Virus record (IMG/VR): IMGVR_UViG_3300029787_000329
Location: 1-23,870 of that record
Source of the DNA: a virus
Length of the DNA stretch: 23,870 nt
Direction: 5' to 3' (one strand)
In this document: positions 14,701-19,972 of the stretch, piece after piece
How the letters are laid out: each line of letters opens with the position of its first letter
How positions within the stretch are numbered: position 1 is the stretch's first letter
Made by a program: the position numbers and the translations under genes
The notes under the pieces: generated by a model
Databases searched by the model: none
Seen by the model: the letters and a program-made list of their open reading frames with translations, nothing else
What the model was told of the DNA's origin: nothing

Positions 14701-15753
14701 AACTAAAGTTTTACCTGGTGTACATGTTATATCACCTCCATTACATGAGCCATCATCTATAGTTGCTGCAGGATTATAGCTAGCTGCTACTGGATCTGTA
14801 CAACCTGGTATATTAATACAAGACCCATCATCAATACCTGCTTCTTCATTATAGTTTAATGCATTTGGTTCAGTACATCCATAAATAAAAATGCAAGGAT
14901 CTACTTGCCATATTTCTCCTACTATAGCATTTACATTTACACCTGGAGTATTTGTATTAGGATTCCCATCTGCTTCTGCTTGTGTTGATACCACATAGAT
15001 TAATGTTGTAGGTGAATTACAACCTCCACCATCAAAAGCTACAGCATCTATAAACCATTGCTGTCCATTATCACCAACATATATTCTTGCACCAATTTGT
15101 AGAATATCTTGATATTGTAAATAAAATTCGGGATCAACTCCAAAGTGAGTATTAGTAAAAGATACCAGGTTACATGTTGAACCTGGTGTTATAATGCCTG
15201 TTGGTATATCTGCTGCAAGTGGATTATAATTAAATGCAAACTCATTTATACATCCATAAACATATGTACAACTACCATCATTAATTAAGGCATCTTCATT
15301 AAAGTTTTCTGCTAATTCATCTGTACAACCTTGTAAAGGGGGAGCACACGGAGCTATTGTTAAAGTATCTACTAAAGATATTGGCCCGCTTGGTTCTGTT
15401 GATAATAATGAATCTGCAAAAAAGGCACCTTCTACATACATTAAACTATCTTGACAAGCGTTACTTATTGAAAACCATCCATCATTACCACCCCAAAAAG
15501 ATCCAGCTAGTCCATCACCATAAGTATCATTTAATGATATAATGTATTCACCTGCTGGTATACTTATTACAGTATCATGTAAAAATTCTGGTAATAAAAA
15601 CGGTTCATTTACAGCTATTGCAGCACCACTAACATCATACAGCTCCCATGATATTTCATTAGAATACTGATCTGTTTGCAGTTGTATATGTATCCAAGAC
15701 TCTTGTGAAAACAAGAGAAAAGGAACTAATAAAAGAAATATTAGTTTTTTCAT
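11740..15753 (-). CDS. Giant T9SS-secreted Cys-repeat surface protein, 1337 aa
   Basis: Exported repeat protein. Signal peptide MKKLIFLLLVPFLLFSQ. Two related beta domains (about 20-140 and 345-470) share D-x-YGDGL-x-G-x-x-WGG-x-DG. About 27 copies of GC-(T/I/L/M)-(D/N)-x-x-(A)-x-N-Y/F-N/D ... DDGSC (about residues 145-1215) each carry two cysteines that probably form a disulfide. A Cys-rich unit follows (PCYAWVIDIDSYCC...CEDGW, about 1230-1262). The end is a classical type A T9SS sorting domain, DIIVYPNPTVNTFTVET to DLSDYPNGMYNLIIT and KKIIKL (about 1268-1337). Such repeats are common in marine Bacteroidetes surface proteins; a phage late operon is an unusual place. It would be secreted through the outer membrane and displayed on the infected cell, or possibly joined to virions after lysis. 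The N-terminal 45% holds non-repeat spacers. Overlap with the lipoprotein gene is 4 bases. The frame is intact. Confidence 0.9.
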   Translation of the reverse strand: MKKLIFLLLVPFLLFSQESWIHIQLQTDQYSNEISWELYDVSGAAIAVNEPFLLPEFLHDTVISIPAGEYIISLNDTYGDGLAGSFWGGNDGWFSISNACQDSLMYVEGAFFADSLLSTEPSGPISLVDTLTIAPCAPPLQGCTDELAENFNEDALINDGSCTYVYGCINEFAFNYNPLAADIPTGIITPGSTCNLVSFTNTHFGVDPEFYLQYQDILQIGARIYVGDNGQQWFIDAVAFDGGGCNSPTTLIYVVSTQAEADGNPNTNTPGVNVNAIVGEIWQVDPCIFIYGCTEPNALNYNEEAGIDDGSCINIPGCTDPVAASYNPAATIDDGSCNGGDITCTPGKTLVTVEIMVDQYGCETSWIIYDQYGDGTPLAEVNDNTTYCGVPVGTTVEYQTCIDDNTNIMFWLQDSYGDGLGGAQWGGIDGTWAVYTECGDTISEGIGDFGELIIDVGQVTPCAPEAVEGCTDNEYLEFNPYANEDDGSCQTERIFGCINPDAFNFNPDANTQLSNPNCTNTLRLTDWADNGWAGSFLVVTQGDQWWGPFTLQSDQTVFETEINFNTSEMVKAYFYSFGQSQQTTEQCRFEIINPIGDVILEGGTNPYTNPILSYNQYNFLYQGQALCGNNCIPKIYGCLDSEAVNFDPIANTSSNDCYYNPGCTDAAYIEYYNYIEQNSIEADFDNGTCEVYAIFGCIDETAYNYNELATVNQVAVEDETDPCIPTILGCTDPLAFNYDQEANTLEPGSCEPVINGCTDSAAFNYDEDANTDNDSCIEIVYGCTDDEAFNYYPDANVDDDSCEPVIEGCTQSNQFNYNELANTDDGSCYPFIYGCLNPNSYTYNDYDNDGVGNPITGINGVDVNTNNNLCEPFIYGCLDETAFNYNIEANTEDENNPCEAFVYGCMDPTMFNFNINANTDDGSCIEFVYGCTDPEAYNYDETANTNVGCISFVYGCTNPDSFNYNPQANTTDDSCVDVVIGCTDDTALNYQVTANTNSGCIYAIYGCTDPSAFNFNATANTNNGSCIDVVIGCTDSTALNYNELANTNNGCVYPIPGCTNPEAFNYNADANTDDGSCEGVVIGCTDSTMFNYDSTANTDNGNCIPYVYGCMDSTAFNYDALANTDNGTCIEFIYGCTDTTALNFDPLANTLDNSCCYVGGCMDITALNYDEDACFDDGSCVIIIEGCADPNAYNYDALVNLPDNSTCLYDAGCYGGPGEPYWLNDPCYAWVIDIDSYCCTSLWDETCQSMYNYCEDGWPVDLDELSGSDIIVYPNPTVNTFTVETRLDVDVELYNIIGEVIHVDNIKRIDLSDYPNGMYNLIITYDKIRITKKIIKL
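12125..15330 (-). repeat. Tandem coding repeats of the giant surface protein
   Basis: About 27 degenerate copies of a roughly 30-codon unit encode GC-T-D-x-x-A-x-NY...NT-DDGSC. Copies 10 to 27 (left half, about 12125-13580) are nearly contiguous; copies 1-9 are separated by inserted domains. Codons differ between copies, so these are old duplications under protein-level constraint. Such an array is prone to copy-number change by recombination. Confidence 0.85.
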
Positions 15754-15771
15754 AATAAATAAGTATTGCTC

Positions 15772-16143
15772 TTAATACTTATCTAATGTCCATGTACCGT
15801 ATTCAACCTTTATGGTTCCAGCACTAGCAGTACCTTTTACAGCTCTAGTATCATGTACGCAAAAGAAACTCGTTTCCCCTGGTCCTACTTTTAATGTATT
15901 ATTACTATCAAAAGTAATATTTAAAAAAGCAGTAGGATCTAAATTTCTTATATACATATACATACCATCACTAGCTGTTGTACCAGCAGGTGCAGTTGCT
16001 ATAGTAACAATTGAAGATATAGATAAAGTACCAGTCTGAATAGCAGGATTTTTTACATTTGCTATTTTAGACGCAGTAAAATTTACTCTATCTTTTGCTA
16101 CACCACTTGTTGAAAGTTGAATTATACTCGTTAAAGTTGCCAT
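15772..16143 (-). CDS. MATLT-family beta protein, fourth paralogue
   Basis: 123-residue beta-rich protein beginning MATLTSIIQLSTSGVAKD. It is a diverged member of the MAT(L/I)TAQ family at 16914-18117: the same start, the central YMYIRNLDPTAFLNITF strand pair (compare VYLRN...I-V-I-x-L), a GPGETSFF turn (compare the WAMFPW turn) and similar length. There is no signal peptide, so it probably remains in the cell and enters the virion. It is isolated from its paralogues by the exported thioredoxin-like protein, the micro-ORF and the TM protein. The stop codon lies in an AT-rich hairpin (AAGTATT / AATACTT, spanning about 15762-15784). A capsid decoration or tail beta-sandwich role is inferred. 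Confidence 0.7.
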   Translation of the reverse strand: MATLTSIIQLSTSGVAKDRVNFTASKIANVKNPAIQTGTLSISSIVTIATAPAGTTASDGMYMYIRNLDPTAFLNITFDSNNTLKVGPGETSFFCVHDTRAVKGTASAGTIKVEYGTWTLDKY

Positions 16144-16163
16144 ATTCTTTCTAATTTATTTAT

Positions 16164-16262
16164 TTAACACTCTTTATTTTTGCAGCATGAATCTCCACAC
16201 CACTTTAAACATATATAGTTAAAACTAACTATACATAATAATTTACATAAAAATTTTTTCAT
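16164..16262 (-). CDS. Cys-rich micro-protein, 32 aa
   Basis: A 32-residue frame starting MKKFLCKLLCIVSFNYIC and ending CCKNKEC, with seven cysteines. It sits exactly in the 120-base gap between two genes, and its ATG comes 1 base after the stop region of the thioredoxin-like gene. The N-terminus could be a short hydrophobic export signal or a membrane anchor. The mature end, CGDSCCKNKEC, could be a metal-binding or disulfide-rich peptide. It is short and unsupported by known homologues, but its Cys density is far above the window's average. Confidence 0.5.
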   Translation of the reverse strand: MKKFLCKLLCIVSFNYICLKWCGDSCCKNKEC

Positions 16263-16263
16263 A

Positions 16264-16629
16264 TTAAAATTTATTTAATACTAATTCATTAATCTCTTTT
16301 TGTACCTTTTTAGGTGTTTTATCTGGGCATAAACTAAAAGAAATATCCCCTTCAAATCTTTCAACTTCCTCTCCGTCATCAAACACTATAACAGTAGGTA
16401 ACACTGTTATGTCATTATCTTTTGCTGCATTACTATCAAGATCTATTCTATAAGTGTCTGCATCTTCTATATCTTTTAACCAAACACACTCATTTGATGA
16501 GTTCCATTCGGCCCAAAATTCTACAACTGTTACACCCTCTTGACTATCACTAAATGTTTTGTCTGTTAAAATCTGTTGACTAAAACAGACATAAGAAAAT
16601 AAAAGACATATTAACAGTATCCATTTCAT
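16264..16629 (-). CDS. Exported thioredoxin-like protein lacking the CxxC site
   Basis: 121-residue thioredoxin fold with a signal peptide (MKWILLICLLFSYVCFSQ). The fold is recognised from VTVVEFWAEW (33-42), RIDLDS (61-66), the cis-Pro loop VLPTVIVFDDGEEV (76-89) and ERFEG (90-94). The active site, normally WCGPC, is WNSSNEC: the first Cys is replaced and a single C48 remains; C101 is another. It therefore cannot do ordinary dithiol redox chemistry but could bind partners or act through one thiol. It is exported to the periplasm and encoded in the same operon as the giant Cys-repeat protein, which needs about 27 disulfides. Its ATG overlaps the upstream stop by 4 bases. Confidence 0.75.
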   Translation of the reverse strand: MKWILLICLLFSYVCFSQQILTDKTFSDSQEGVTVVEFWAEWNSSNECVWLKDIEDADTYRIDLDSNAAKDNDITVLPTVIVFDDGEEVERFEGDISFSLCPDKTPKKVQKEINELVLNKF

Positions 16630-16910
16630 TTTAAAGCATCTATTTTATCTTCCATACGTTTTAAGTCTTCTTTAATTTCTTCTACATCATCTGCAGTATT
16701 TTGAATAGTTAAACGTATGTTTTTATCTTTCATGTCAAACTCCATCCTAGTAACTTCAGGATCAGGGGGAGCTGGTAACTCTTTAGCTTCAGCTATATCA
16801 GCTTGCAAAACAAACCACATACTTACTAAAGTGGTAATTAGAAAACCTATTCCACCAAGTGTTTTTACACTTATTTCAAACTTTGAATCTTCTGATAGTT
16901 CTTTTGCCAT
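16626..16910 (-). CDS. Single-TM coiled-coil phage protein, 94 aa
   Basis: 94-residue protein with a short cytoplasmic N-terminus, one membrane helix (GGIGFLITTLVSMWFVLQ, about 19-36), a Pro-rich spacer (LPAPPDPE) and a C-terminal heptad coiled coil (NTADDVEEIKEDLKRMEDKI, about 71-90). This layout fits an inner-membrane spanin or an XhlA/haemolysin-type accessory lysis protein, and also many small phage membrane proteins. The lipoprotein at 11555 could be an outer spanin partner, but it is far away. Its start is 3 bases from the upstream stop. Lysis role tentative. Confidence 0.65.
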   Translation of the reverse strand: MAKELSEDSKFEISVKTLGGIGFLITTLVSMWFVLQADIAEAKELPAPPDPEVTRMEFDMKDKNIRLTIQNTADDVEEIKEDLKRMEDKIDALK

Positions 16911-16913
16911 AAC

Positions 16914-17288
16914 CTATGATCCTGAGAATACACCAATTTCTAATACAGGAGATCCACTTGCTGAAAATGCTAGTACATCTACTAATGTTGTCCAAGGAAA
17001 CATAGCCCATTCTTGACCTTGTAATATTATTTCTCCACCCGCTGCTGCAGATAATTGAATTGTTATTACAATACCACCTTTAGCTTCTCTGTTTCTTAAG
17101 TAAACAATTGTACCTGTTGCATATTCATCAGCTTCAAGAATTTTTTCTCCTGCTGCTGAATTAGTATCTATAGATCTACTTGTAATACCTCCAGACAGTG
17201 CAGTGTATGTAAAACTTTTATCTACTGCAATAGGATCAGAAGTTATTCCTGAAACATCTGCTTTTACTTGTGCTGTTAATGTTGCCAT
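16914..17288 (-). CDS. MATLTAQ-family beta protein, paralogue 1
   Basis: 124-residue beta-rich protein: MATLTAQVKADVSGITSDP at the start, GTIVYLRNREAKGGIVITIQ (about 59-78), then QEWAMFPWTTLVDV (about 91-104) and an end LEIGVFSGS. It is clearly homologous to the next two genes (shared MAT(L/I)TAQ start, YLRN strand, (W)xxFPW turn and L-E-x-GVFSG end). There is no signal peptide. The tandem triplication, soluble beta-sandwich character and position near a lectin-like protein suggest repeated minor structural proteins such as capsid decoration or tail/fibre proteins. Confidence 0.75.
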   Translation of the reverse strand: MATLTAQVKADVSGITSDPIAVDKSFTYTALSGGITSRSIDTNSAAGEKILEADEYATGTIVYLRNREAKGGIVITIQLSAAAGGEIILQGQEWAMFPWTTLVDVLAFSASGSPVLEIGVFSGS

Positions 17289-17313
17289 ATTATTATTTTT
17301 ATTTTGTTAATTA

Positions 17314-17691
17314 TTATGCTCCTGAAAATACTCCTACTTCTAATGTAGCAGCACTATCTACTAAAGCATGATATACTTCAATATCTGTAGCAGCCTTCCA
17401 AGGAAATACTGTCCACGTTTTAGGTGCTAAGCTTATATGTGTTGTACCTGAAGTTAATTCTACTTGAATTGTTTCAGTGGAACTCATATTTCTTAAATAT
17501 ATTACAGTACCTTCAGCATAATAAGTTGCTTCTACAATTGTTAAAGCACTACCTGTTGCTCTTGCTGAAGTTAGTGTTTTACTTGTAATACCCCCTGCAA
17601 TAACAGTAGGAGACATTGTTACATCTAATGCAATAGCATCAGCTACTATGTCTGATACTGTTAGTTTAGTTTGCGCGGTTAAAGTTGCCAT
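17314..17691 (-). CDS. MATLTAQ-family beta protein, paralogue 2
   Basis: 125-residue paralogue: MATLTAQTKLTVSDIVADAI, GTVIYLRNMSSTETIQVEL (about 61-79), KTWTVFPWKAATDIEV (about 92-107), end LEVGVFSGA. It is closest to paralogue 1 (same C-terminal LE(I/V)GVFSG(S/A)), which indicates a recent duplication between these two. Spacing to neighbours is about 20-25 bases on each side with AT-rich linkers. Role as for paralogue 1; it might form hetero-oligomers with it. Confidence 0.75.
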   Translation of the reverse strand: MATLTAQTKLTVSDIVADAIALDVTMSPTVIAGGITSKTLTSARATGSALTIVEATYYAEGTVIYLRNMSSTETIQVELTSGTTHISLAPKTWTVFPWKAATDIEVYHALVDSAATLEVGVFSGA

Positions 17692-17709
17692 ATCTTATTA
17701 TTTTATTTA

Positions 17710-18117
17710 TTATTCAAAAATTAACATCCATTCAACCTGTGTAGTTGCAGATGTACATTTTACATTTATATCTTCAGTTCCTTGCCAAGGTATAAAAGCC
17801 CAATCATCTGGATCTAAAAAACCTAAACTTTTAGATCCTCCTATAGTACCAAGAGTTATTTCTACTTGCGTAGTATGACCCGTATCTGTATTCTTTATAT
17901 ATAACTTGTGAGCTTTTGTATCTGTATAACTAGCAGCTGCTAATAGTTGAGTTTCTGTTGCTGCTGCAAATGTTCTTCTAGCTAAACCAGTTGTATCTTC
18001 TAAACCATCTGAAGTTCCCAACTTAGTTAATGTTGCTGTATCATCAATAGCTAATACAGAAGTTAATAAACTTCCGGCTGCACTATCTAATTTTAATTGT
18101 GCTGTAATTGTTGCCAT
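17710..18117 (-). CDS. MATITAQ-family beta protein, paralogue 3
   Basis: 135-residue paralogue, longer than the other two: MATITAQLKLDSAAGSLLTS, then an additional 10-residue loop, KLYIKNTDTGHTTQVEITLG (about 73-92), DPDDWAFIPWQGTEDINV (about 102-119), ending QVEWMLIFE instead of the GVFSG end. It keeps the family's central YI(R/K)N strand and the W-(A)-F-(I/P)-PW turn. As first of the tandem set (in transcription order) and the most divergent, it may be the founding copy or a distinct virion subunit. Confidence 0.75.
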   Translation of the reverse strand: MATITAQLKLDSAAGSLLTSVLAIDDTATLTKLGTSDGLEDTTGLARRTFAAATETQLLAAASYTDTKAHKLYIKNTDTGHTTQVEITLGTIGGSKSLGFLDPDDWAFIPWQGTEDINVKCTSATTQVEWMLIFE

Positions 18118-18130
18118 GTTAAATATTTAT

Positions 18131-18373
18131 TTATATTGTTCCTCCTTTTCTTTTACCTGATCTTCTCTTATTAAGATCTACAGGTTTAGTTCTACCTTGG
18201 TTTATTAGGTTTTGTTTTGAGGTTTTGAGTTTCATGCTTTCAATAGTATTCTTAAGCATAATGTTTTCTGTAGCTACTTTATTCAATGCGTCTCCTATTA
18301 ATGCATCATTTTGCTCCAACATTTGTTGTTTGTGGAGCTCCATTGCCATCATTTGCATTTCTTTATTAGTCAT
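18131..18373 (-). CDS. Coiled-coil protein with basic Gly-Gly tail, 80 aa
   Basis: 80-residue helical protein. Met/Gln/Leu heptads (MQMMAMELHKQQMLEQND to ENIMLKNTIESMKLK, about 6-50) predict a coiled coil. The C-terminus is basic (NKRRSGKRKGGTI). There is no signal or cysteine. The ATG is 17 bases from the AT-rich motif at 18391-18403, so it may start a transcription unit. The Lys/Arg/Gly-Gly end is loosely like the Gly-Gly ends of the 6.6-9.9 kb proteins, but I would not call them homologous. Possibly an assembly or scaffold-type protein. Confidence 0.7.
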   Translation of the reverse strand: MTNKEMQMMAMELHKQQMLEQNDALIGDALNKVATENIMLKNTIESMKLKTSKQNLINQGRTKPVDLNKRRSGKRKGGTI

Positions 18374-18390
18374 AATTATAAACTACTTTA

Positions 18391-18403
18391 TATTATAATA
18401 TAC
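18391..18403 (-). promoter_or_regulatory. Candidate phage late promoter (AT-rich motif, copy 2)
   Basis: TATTATAATATAC on the plus strand (GTATATTATAATA on the minus strand), identical over 13 bases to 19688-19700. It lies 17 bases upstream of the minus-strand ATG at 18373, in the 37-base gap after the lectin-like gene. Confidence 0.45.
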
Positions 18404-18410
18404 TAATTTT

Positions 18411-19304
18411 TTAAGAAATACCATACTTTACTCCGTAATAAGTGTTCAATTGATCTAATTGTACATCACTTAAAGCTCTATCCCATTGTAAAAATTCATA
18501 AAACTTACCAACAAACTGATTTGTTGATCCTAAATTTCTACCAAAGTAAAAATTAACATTAGCATTATTTGCTGTTAAGTCTCTGTTTTCACCTGAAAAG
18601 TCAGTTGTACTTGTATGAACCAATGTTCCATTTTTATATATTTTTATTTGACGTACATCTGCTCCACTAGTATTAGCTTCTCCTCCAACTACAGTCCAAA
18701 ACTCTTTTCCTGAAAATGATGTACCTGAATCAACAGCTGATAATGTAACTTTAGGCCAATAATACATTTGATCATCACTTTCTTCTATACCAACTGCACT
18801 AGAAAGTCTACCAGAATCTTGCCAAGCAAAATAAAAATGATCTATAGTTTCAGTAAGATTAGAATTTTGAATAACAAAAGAAAAAGAAAAATTTTCTTGA
18901 TTTAAAGTTACTCCACCCATCTTACCAGAACTAACATTTCCTAAAACTCTTGTAGAATATAACCAATTAGATCCATCAAAAGTTAAAAAACTTTCTCCAT
19001 ATTCTGTACTTTGGGTTAATACAGGAGCTTCAGAAGCAGTACCACTATTTTGTATAATTGCTGTATTAAGTGAAGTAGAGCTTGCTCCTAAACCATCATA
19101 TGCTTTATTAGTTATATTTAAAACTCTAGTTCCATTTGCAGCTTTAGTTGTTCCTCCTGCATCTTGAAATAATGTATCCCCATCACTCATGTCATACCAT
19201 GCTACAAGATTAGTAGTAGATAGTGATAAAAAAGTGATTCCTGTTGGGTTCTGTTGAACCCTCATAGGAAAAGAATTTTTTAAAGATAAAGATAACCCTT
19301 TCAT
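18411..19304 (-). CDS. LamG/concanavalin-like lectin domain protein
   Basis: 297-residue protein with the hallmarks of a LamG/ConA-like jelly-roll. LVAWYDMSDGDTLFQD (about 33-48) and YGESFLTFDGSNWLYS (about 102-117) are typical first strands. VRQIKIYKNGTLVHTS (about 217-232) is the diagnostic I-Y-(K/V)-NG strand. FVGKFYEFLQWDRALSDVQL (about 263-282) is the (F)xG-x-I-x-E-(V)-x-x-(Y)-x-RALS-x-x-(E/Q) closing motif. The N-terminus MKGLSLSLKNSFPMRVQQNP may be an anchor to the virion. No signal peptide. Phages use such domains in tail fibres or decoration proteins to bind surface glycans. The ATG follows the upstream stop within a few bases. Confidence 0.8.
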   Translation of the reverse strand: MKGLSLSLKNSFPMRVQQNPTGITFLSLSTTNLVAWYDMSDGDTLFQDAGGTTKAANGTRVLNITNKAYDGLGASSTSLNTAIIQNSGTASEAPVLTQSTEYGESFLTFDGSNWLYSTRVLGNVSSGKMGGVTLNQENFSFSFVIQNSNLTETIDHFYFAWQDSGRLSSAVGIEESDDQMYYWPKVTLSAVDSGTSFSGKEFWTVVGGEANTSGADVRQIKIYKNGTLVHTSTTDFSGENRDLTANNANVNFYFGRNLGSTNQFVGKFYEFLQWDRALSDVQLDQLNTYYGVKYGIS

Positions 19305-19305
19305 A

Positions 19306-19659
19306 TTATCTCTTATAAGCTACACACTGACCACTTTTTAAAACAAGTTTAGAAAGCTGTACAAAAATAGTTGTTCCTGATGCTAACTTAAGATCTGCAT
19401 CTAAATCATATTTTGAATGAGAAGTTGTATTAGAAACAAAAGATCTTGCATCTGGGTCTCCAGTTGTAGTTGTAAAATCTATTACACAACCATCTGCTCC
19501 AACTGCTGTTATTGCATAAAAATTTCCTGTATTTGCTACAGTATCATGTACATAAACAGATGAACCTGGTATAGTTTGCAATGAAACAATACTTCTTAAT
19601 AGTTCTGTTTGTATTGTAAATTTAGGATCAGCATTTAATCCTGAAGGTGAATTTGCCAT
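19306..19659 (-). CDS. Beta-rich late protein, 117 aa
   Basis: 117-residue soluble protein, MANSPSGLNADPKFTIQTEL at the start, predicted mostly beta (SVYVHDTVANTGNFYAITAV, GTTIFVQLSKLVLKSGQCVA). It has the MA(N/T) start and size of the MATLTAQ family, but without its FPW turn, so kinship is uncertain. It is first in the leftward late operon visible here, next to the lectin-like gene. Its first codons overlap the -33 element of the divergent plus-strand promoter at 19652, so expression of the two directions may interfere. Likely a structural protein; not recognised. Confidence 0.7.
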   Translation of the reverse strand: MANSPSGLNADPKFTIQTELLRSIVSLQTIPGSSVYVHDTVANTGNFYAITAVGADGCVIDFTTTTGDPDARSFVSNTTSHSKYDLDADLKLASGTTIFVQLSKLVLKSGQCVAYKR

Positions 19660-19682
19660 AGTATATATTTTTATTATATTTG
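19652..19682 (+). promoter_or_regulatory. Bacteroidetes-type promoter for the reductase island
   Basis: TTTG (19652-19655), 19 bases, then TATATTTG (19675-19682): the same hexamer content and spacing as the promoter at 4032-4062. It reads into the small membrane gene at 19723 and on to the ribonucleotide reductase. Its -33 lies in the first codons of the divergent gene. Confidence 0.75.
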
Positions 19683-19703
19683 TATACTATTATAATATAC
19701 AAA
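19679..19703. promoter_or_regulatory. Inverted repeat in divergent promoter region (operator candidate)
   Basis: TTTGTATA (19679-19686) and TATACAAA (19696-19703) form a perfect 8-bp inverted repeat with a 9-base spacer. The left arm overlaps the plus-strand -7 element and the right arm overlaps the minus-strand motif. The centre-to-centre distance (17 bases) is near 1.5 to 2 helical turns, which suits a dimeric regulator, but AT-rich palindromes arise easily by chance. Confidence 0.4.
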
Positions 19704-19709
19704 AAAATA
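19688..19709 (-). promoter_or_regulatory. Candidate phage late promoter (AT-rich motif, copy 3)
   Basis: The plus strand contains TATTATAATATAC (19688-19700) followed by seven A and TA. On the minus strand it is TATTTTTTTGTATATTATAATA, 28 bases before the ATG at 19659. It shares 18 identical bases with 10474-10491 and 13 with 18391-18403. Confidence 0.5.
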
Positions 19710-19722
19710 TAACCAATTAAAA

Positions 19723-19902
19723 ATGACAAATATGAAAAGATTTAGTTTTGGAATTGAAATGCTTTCAGAATCACCTTTATTAGGAATATACGTGCAACAA
19801 TGTGAGGTACAGTTTGTTAAGGAATGGGAACCTGCAACCATAGTATCTTTTGGATTTTTATTTTTTACTATTTCTTTCACATACTTACATCCTAAATCAT
19901 AA
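19723..19902 (+). CDS. Small plus-strand membrane protein, 59 aa
   Basis: 59-residue frame starting MTNMKRFSFGIEMLSESP, with a C-terminal hydrophobic helix (IVSFGFLFFTISFTYL, about 39-54) and a short polar end. It lies 40 bases after a full Bacteroidetes promoter and 70 bases before the ribonucleotide reductase ATG, so it is the first gene of the plus-strand island. An antisense frame (19674-19880) is a shadow. A second in-frame Met at residue 4 could be the start. Function unknown; the tail-anchored layout is unusual for a reductase partner. Confidence 0.6.
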   Translation: MTNMKRFSFGIEMLSESPLLGIYVQQCEVQFVKEWEPATIVSFGFLFFTISFTYLHPKS

Positions 19903-19921
19903 TTTTTAATTATATTATAAT

Positions 19922-19940
19922 TACCTGTTCATCTCAGGTA
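19922..19940 (+). promoter_or_regulatory. Small hairpin in the reductase leader
   Basis: TACCTG (19922-19927) and CAGGTA (19935-19940) pair around a 7-base loop, 33 bases before the reductase ATG. No T-run follows. It could modulate translation of the reductase. No cobalamin riboswitch can be accommodated, as the whole gap is only 70 bases. Confidence 0.3.
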
Positions 19941-19972
19941 TCCACATTTATTAACTGTTAAATAACTAAAAA

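Noticed and set aside
11740-15753. Repeat protein as evidence that the window is bacterial chromosome rather than phage
   Set aside because: The gene is joined by 4-base overlaps to a long operon with a holin, lectin-like and virion-type genes, and phage polymerase and reductase flank it; a host fragment would not fit this continuity, though an integrated prophage cannot be excluded.
15762-15784. AAGTATT/AATACTT hairpin as a terminator between the MATLT protein and the giant protein
   Set aside because: The stem is all A/T apart from one G-C pair and lacks a T-run on the minus strand; read-through is expected.
19902-19922. TATATTATAATTA on the plus strand before the reductase as a plus-strand copy of the late motif
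   Set aside because: It lacks the TATAC end, lies in AT-rich sequence and has no matching spacing; such strings are expected by chance at this base composition.
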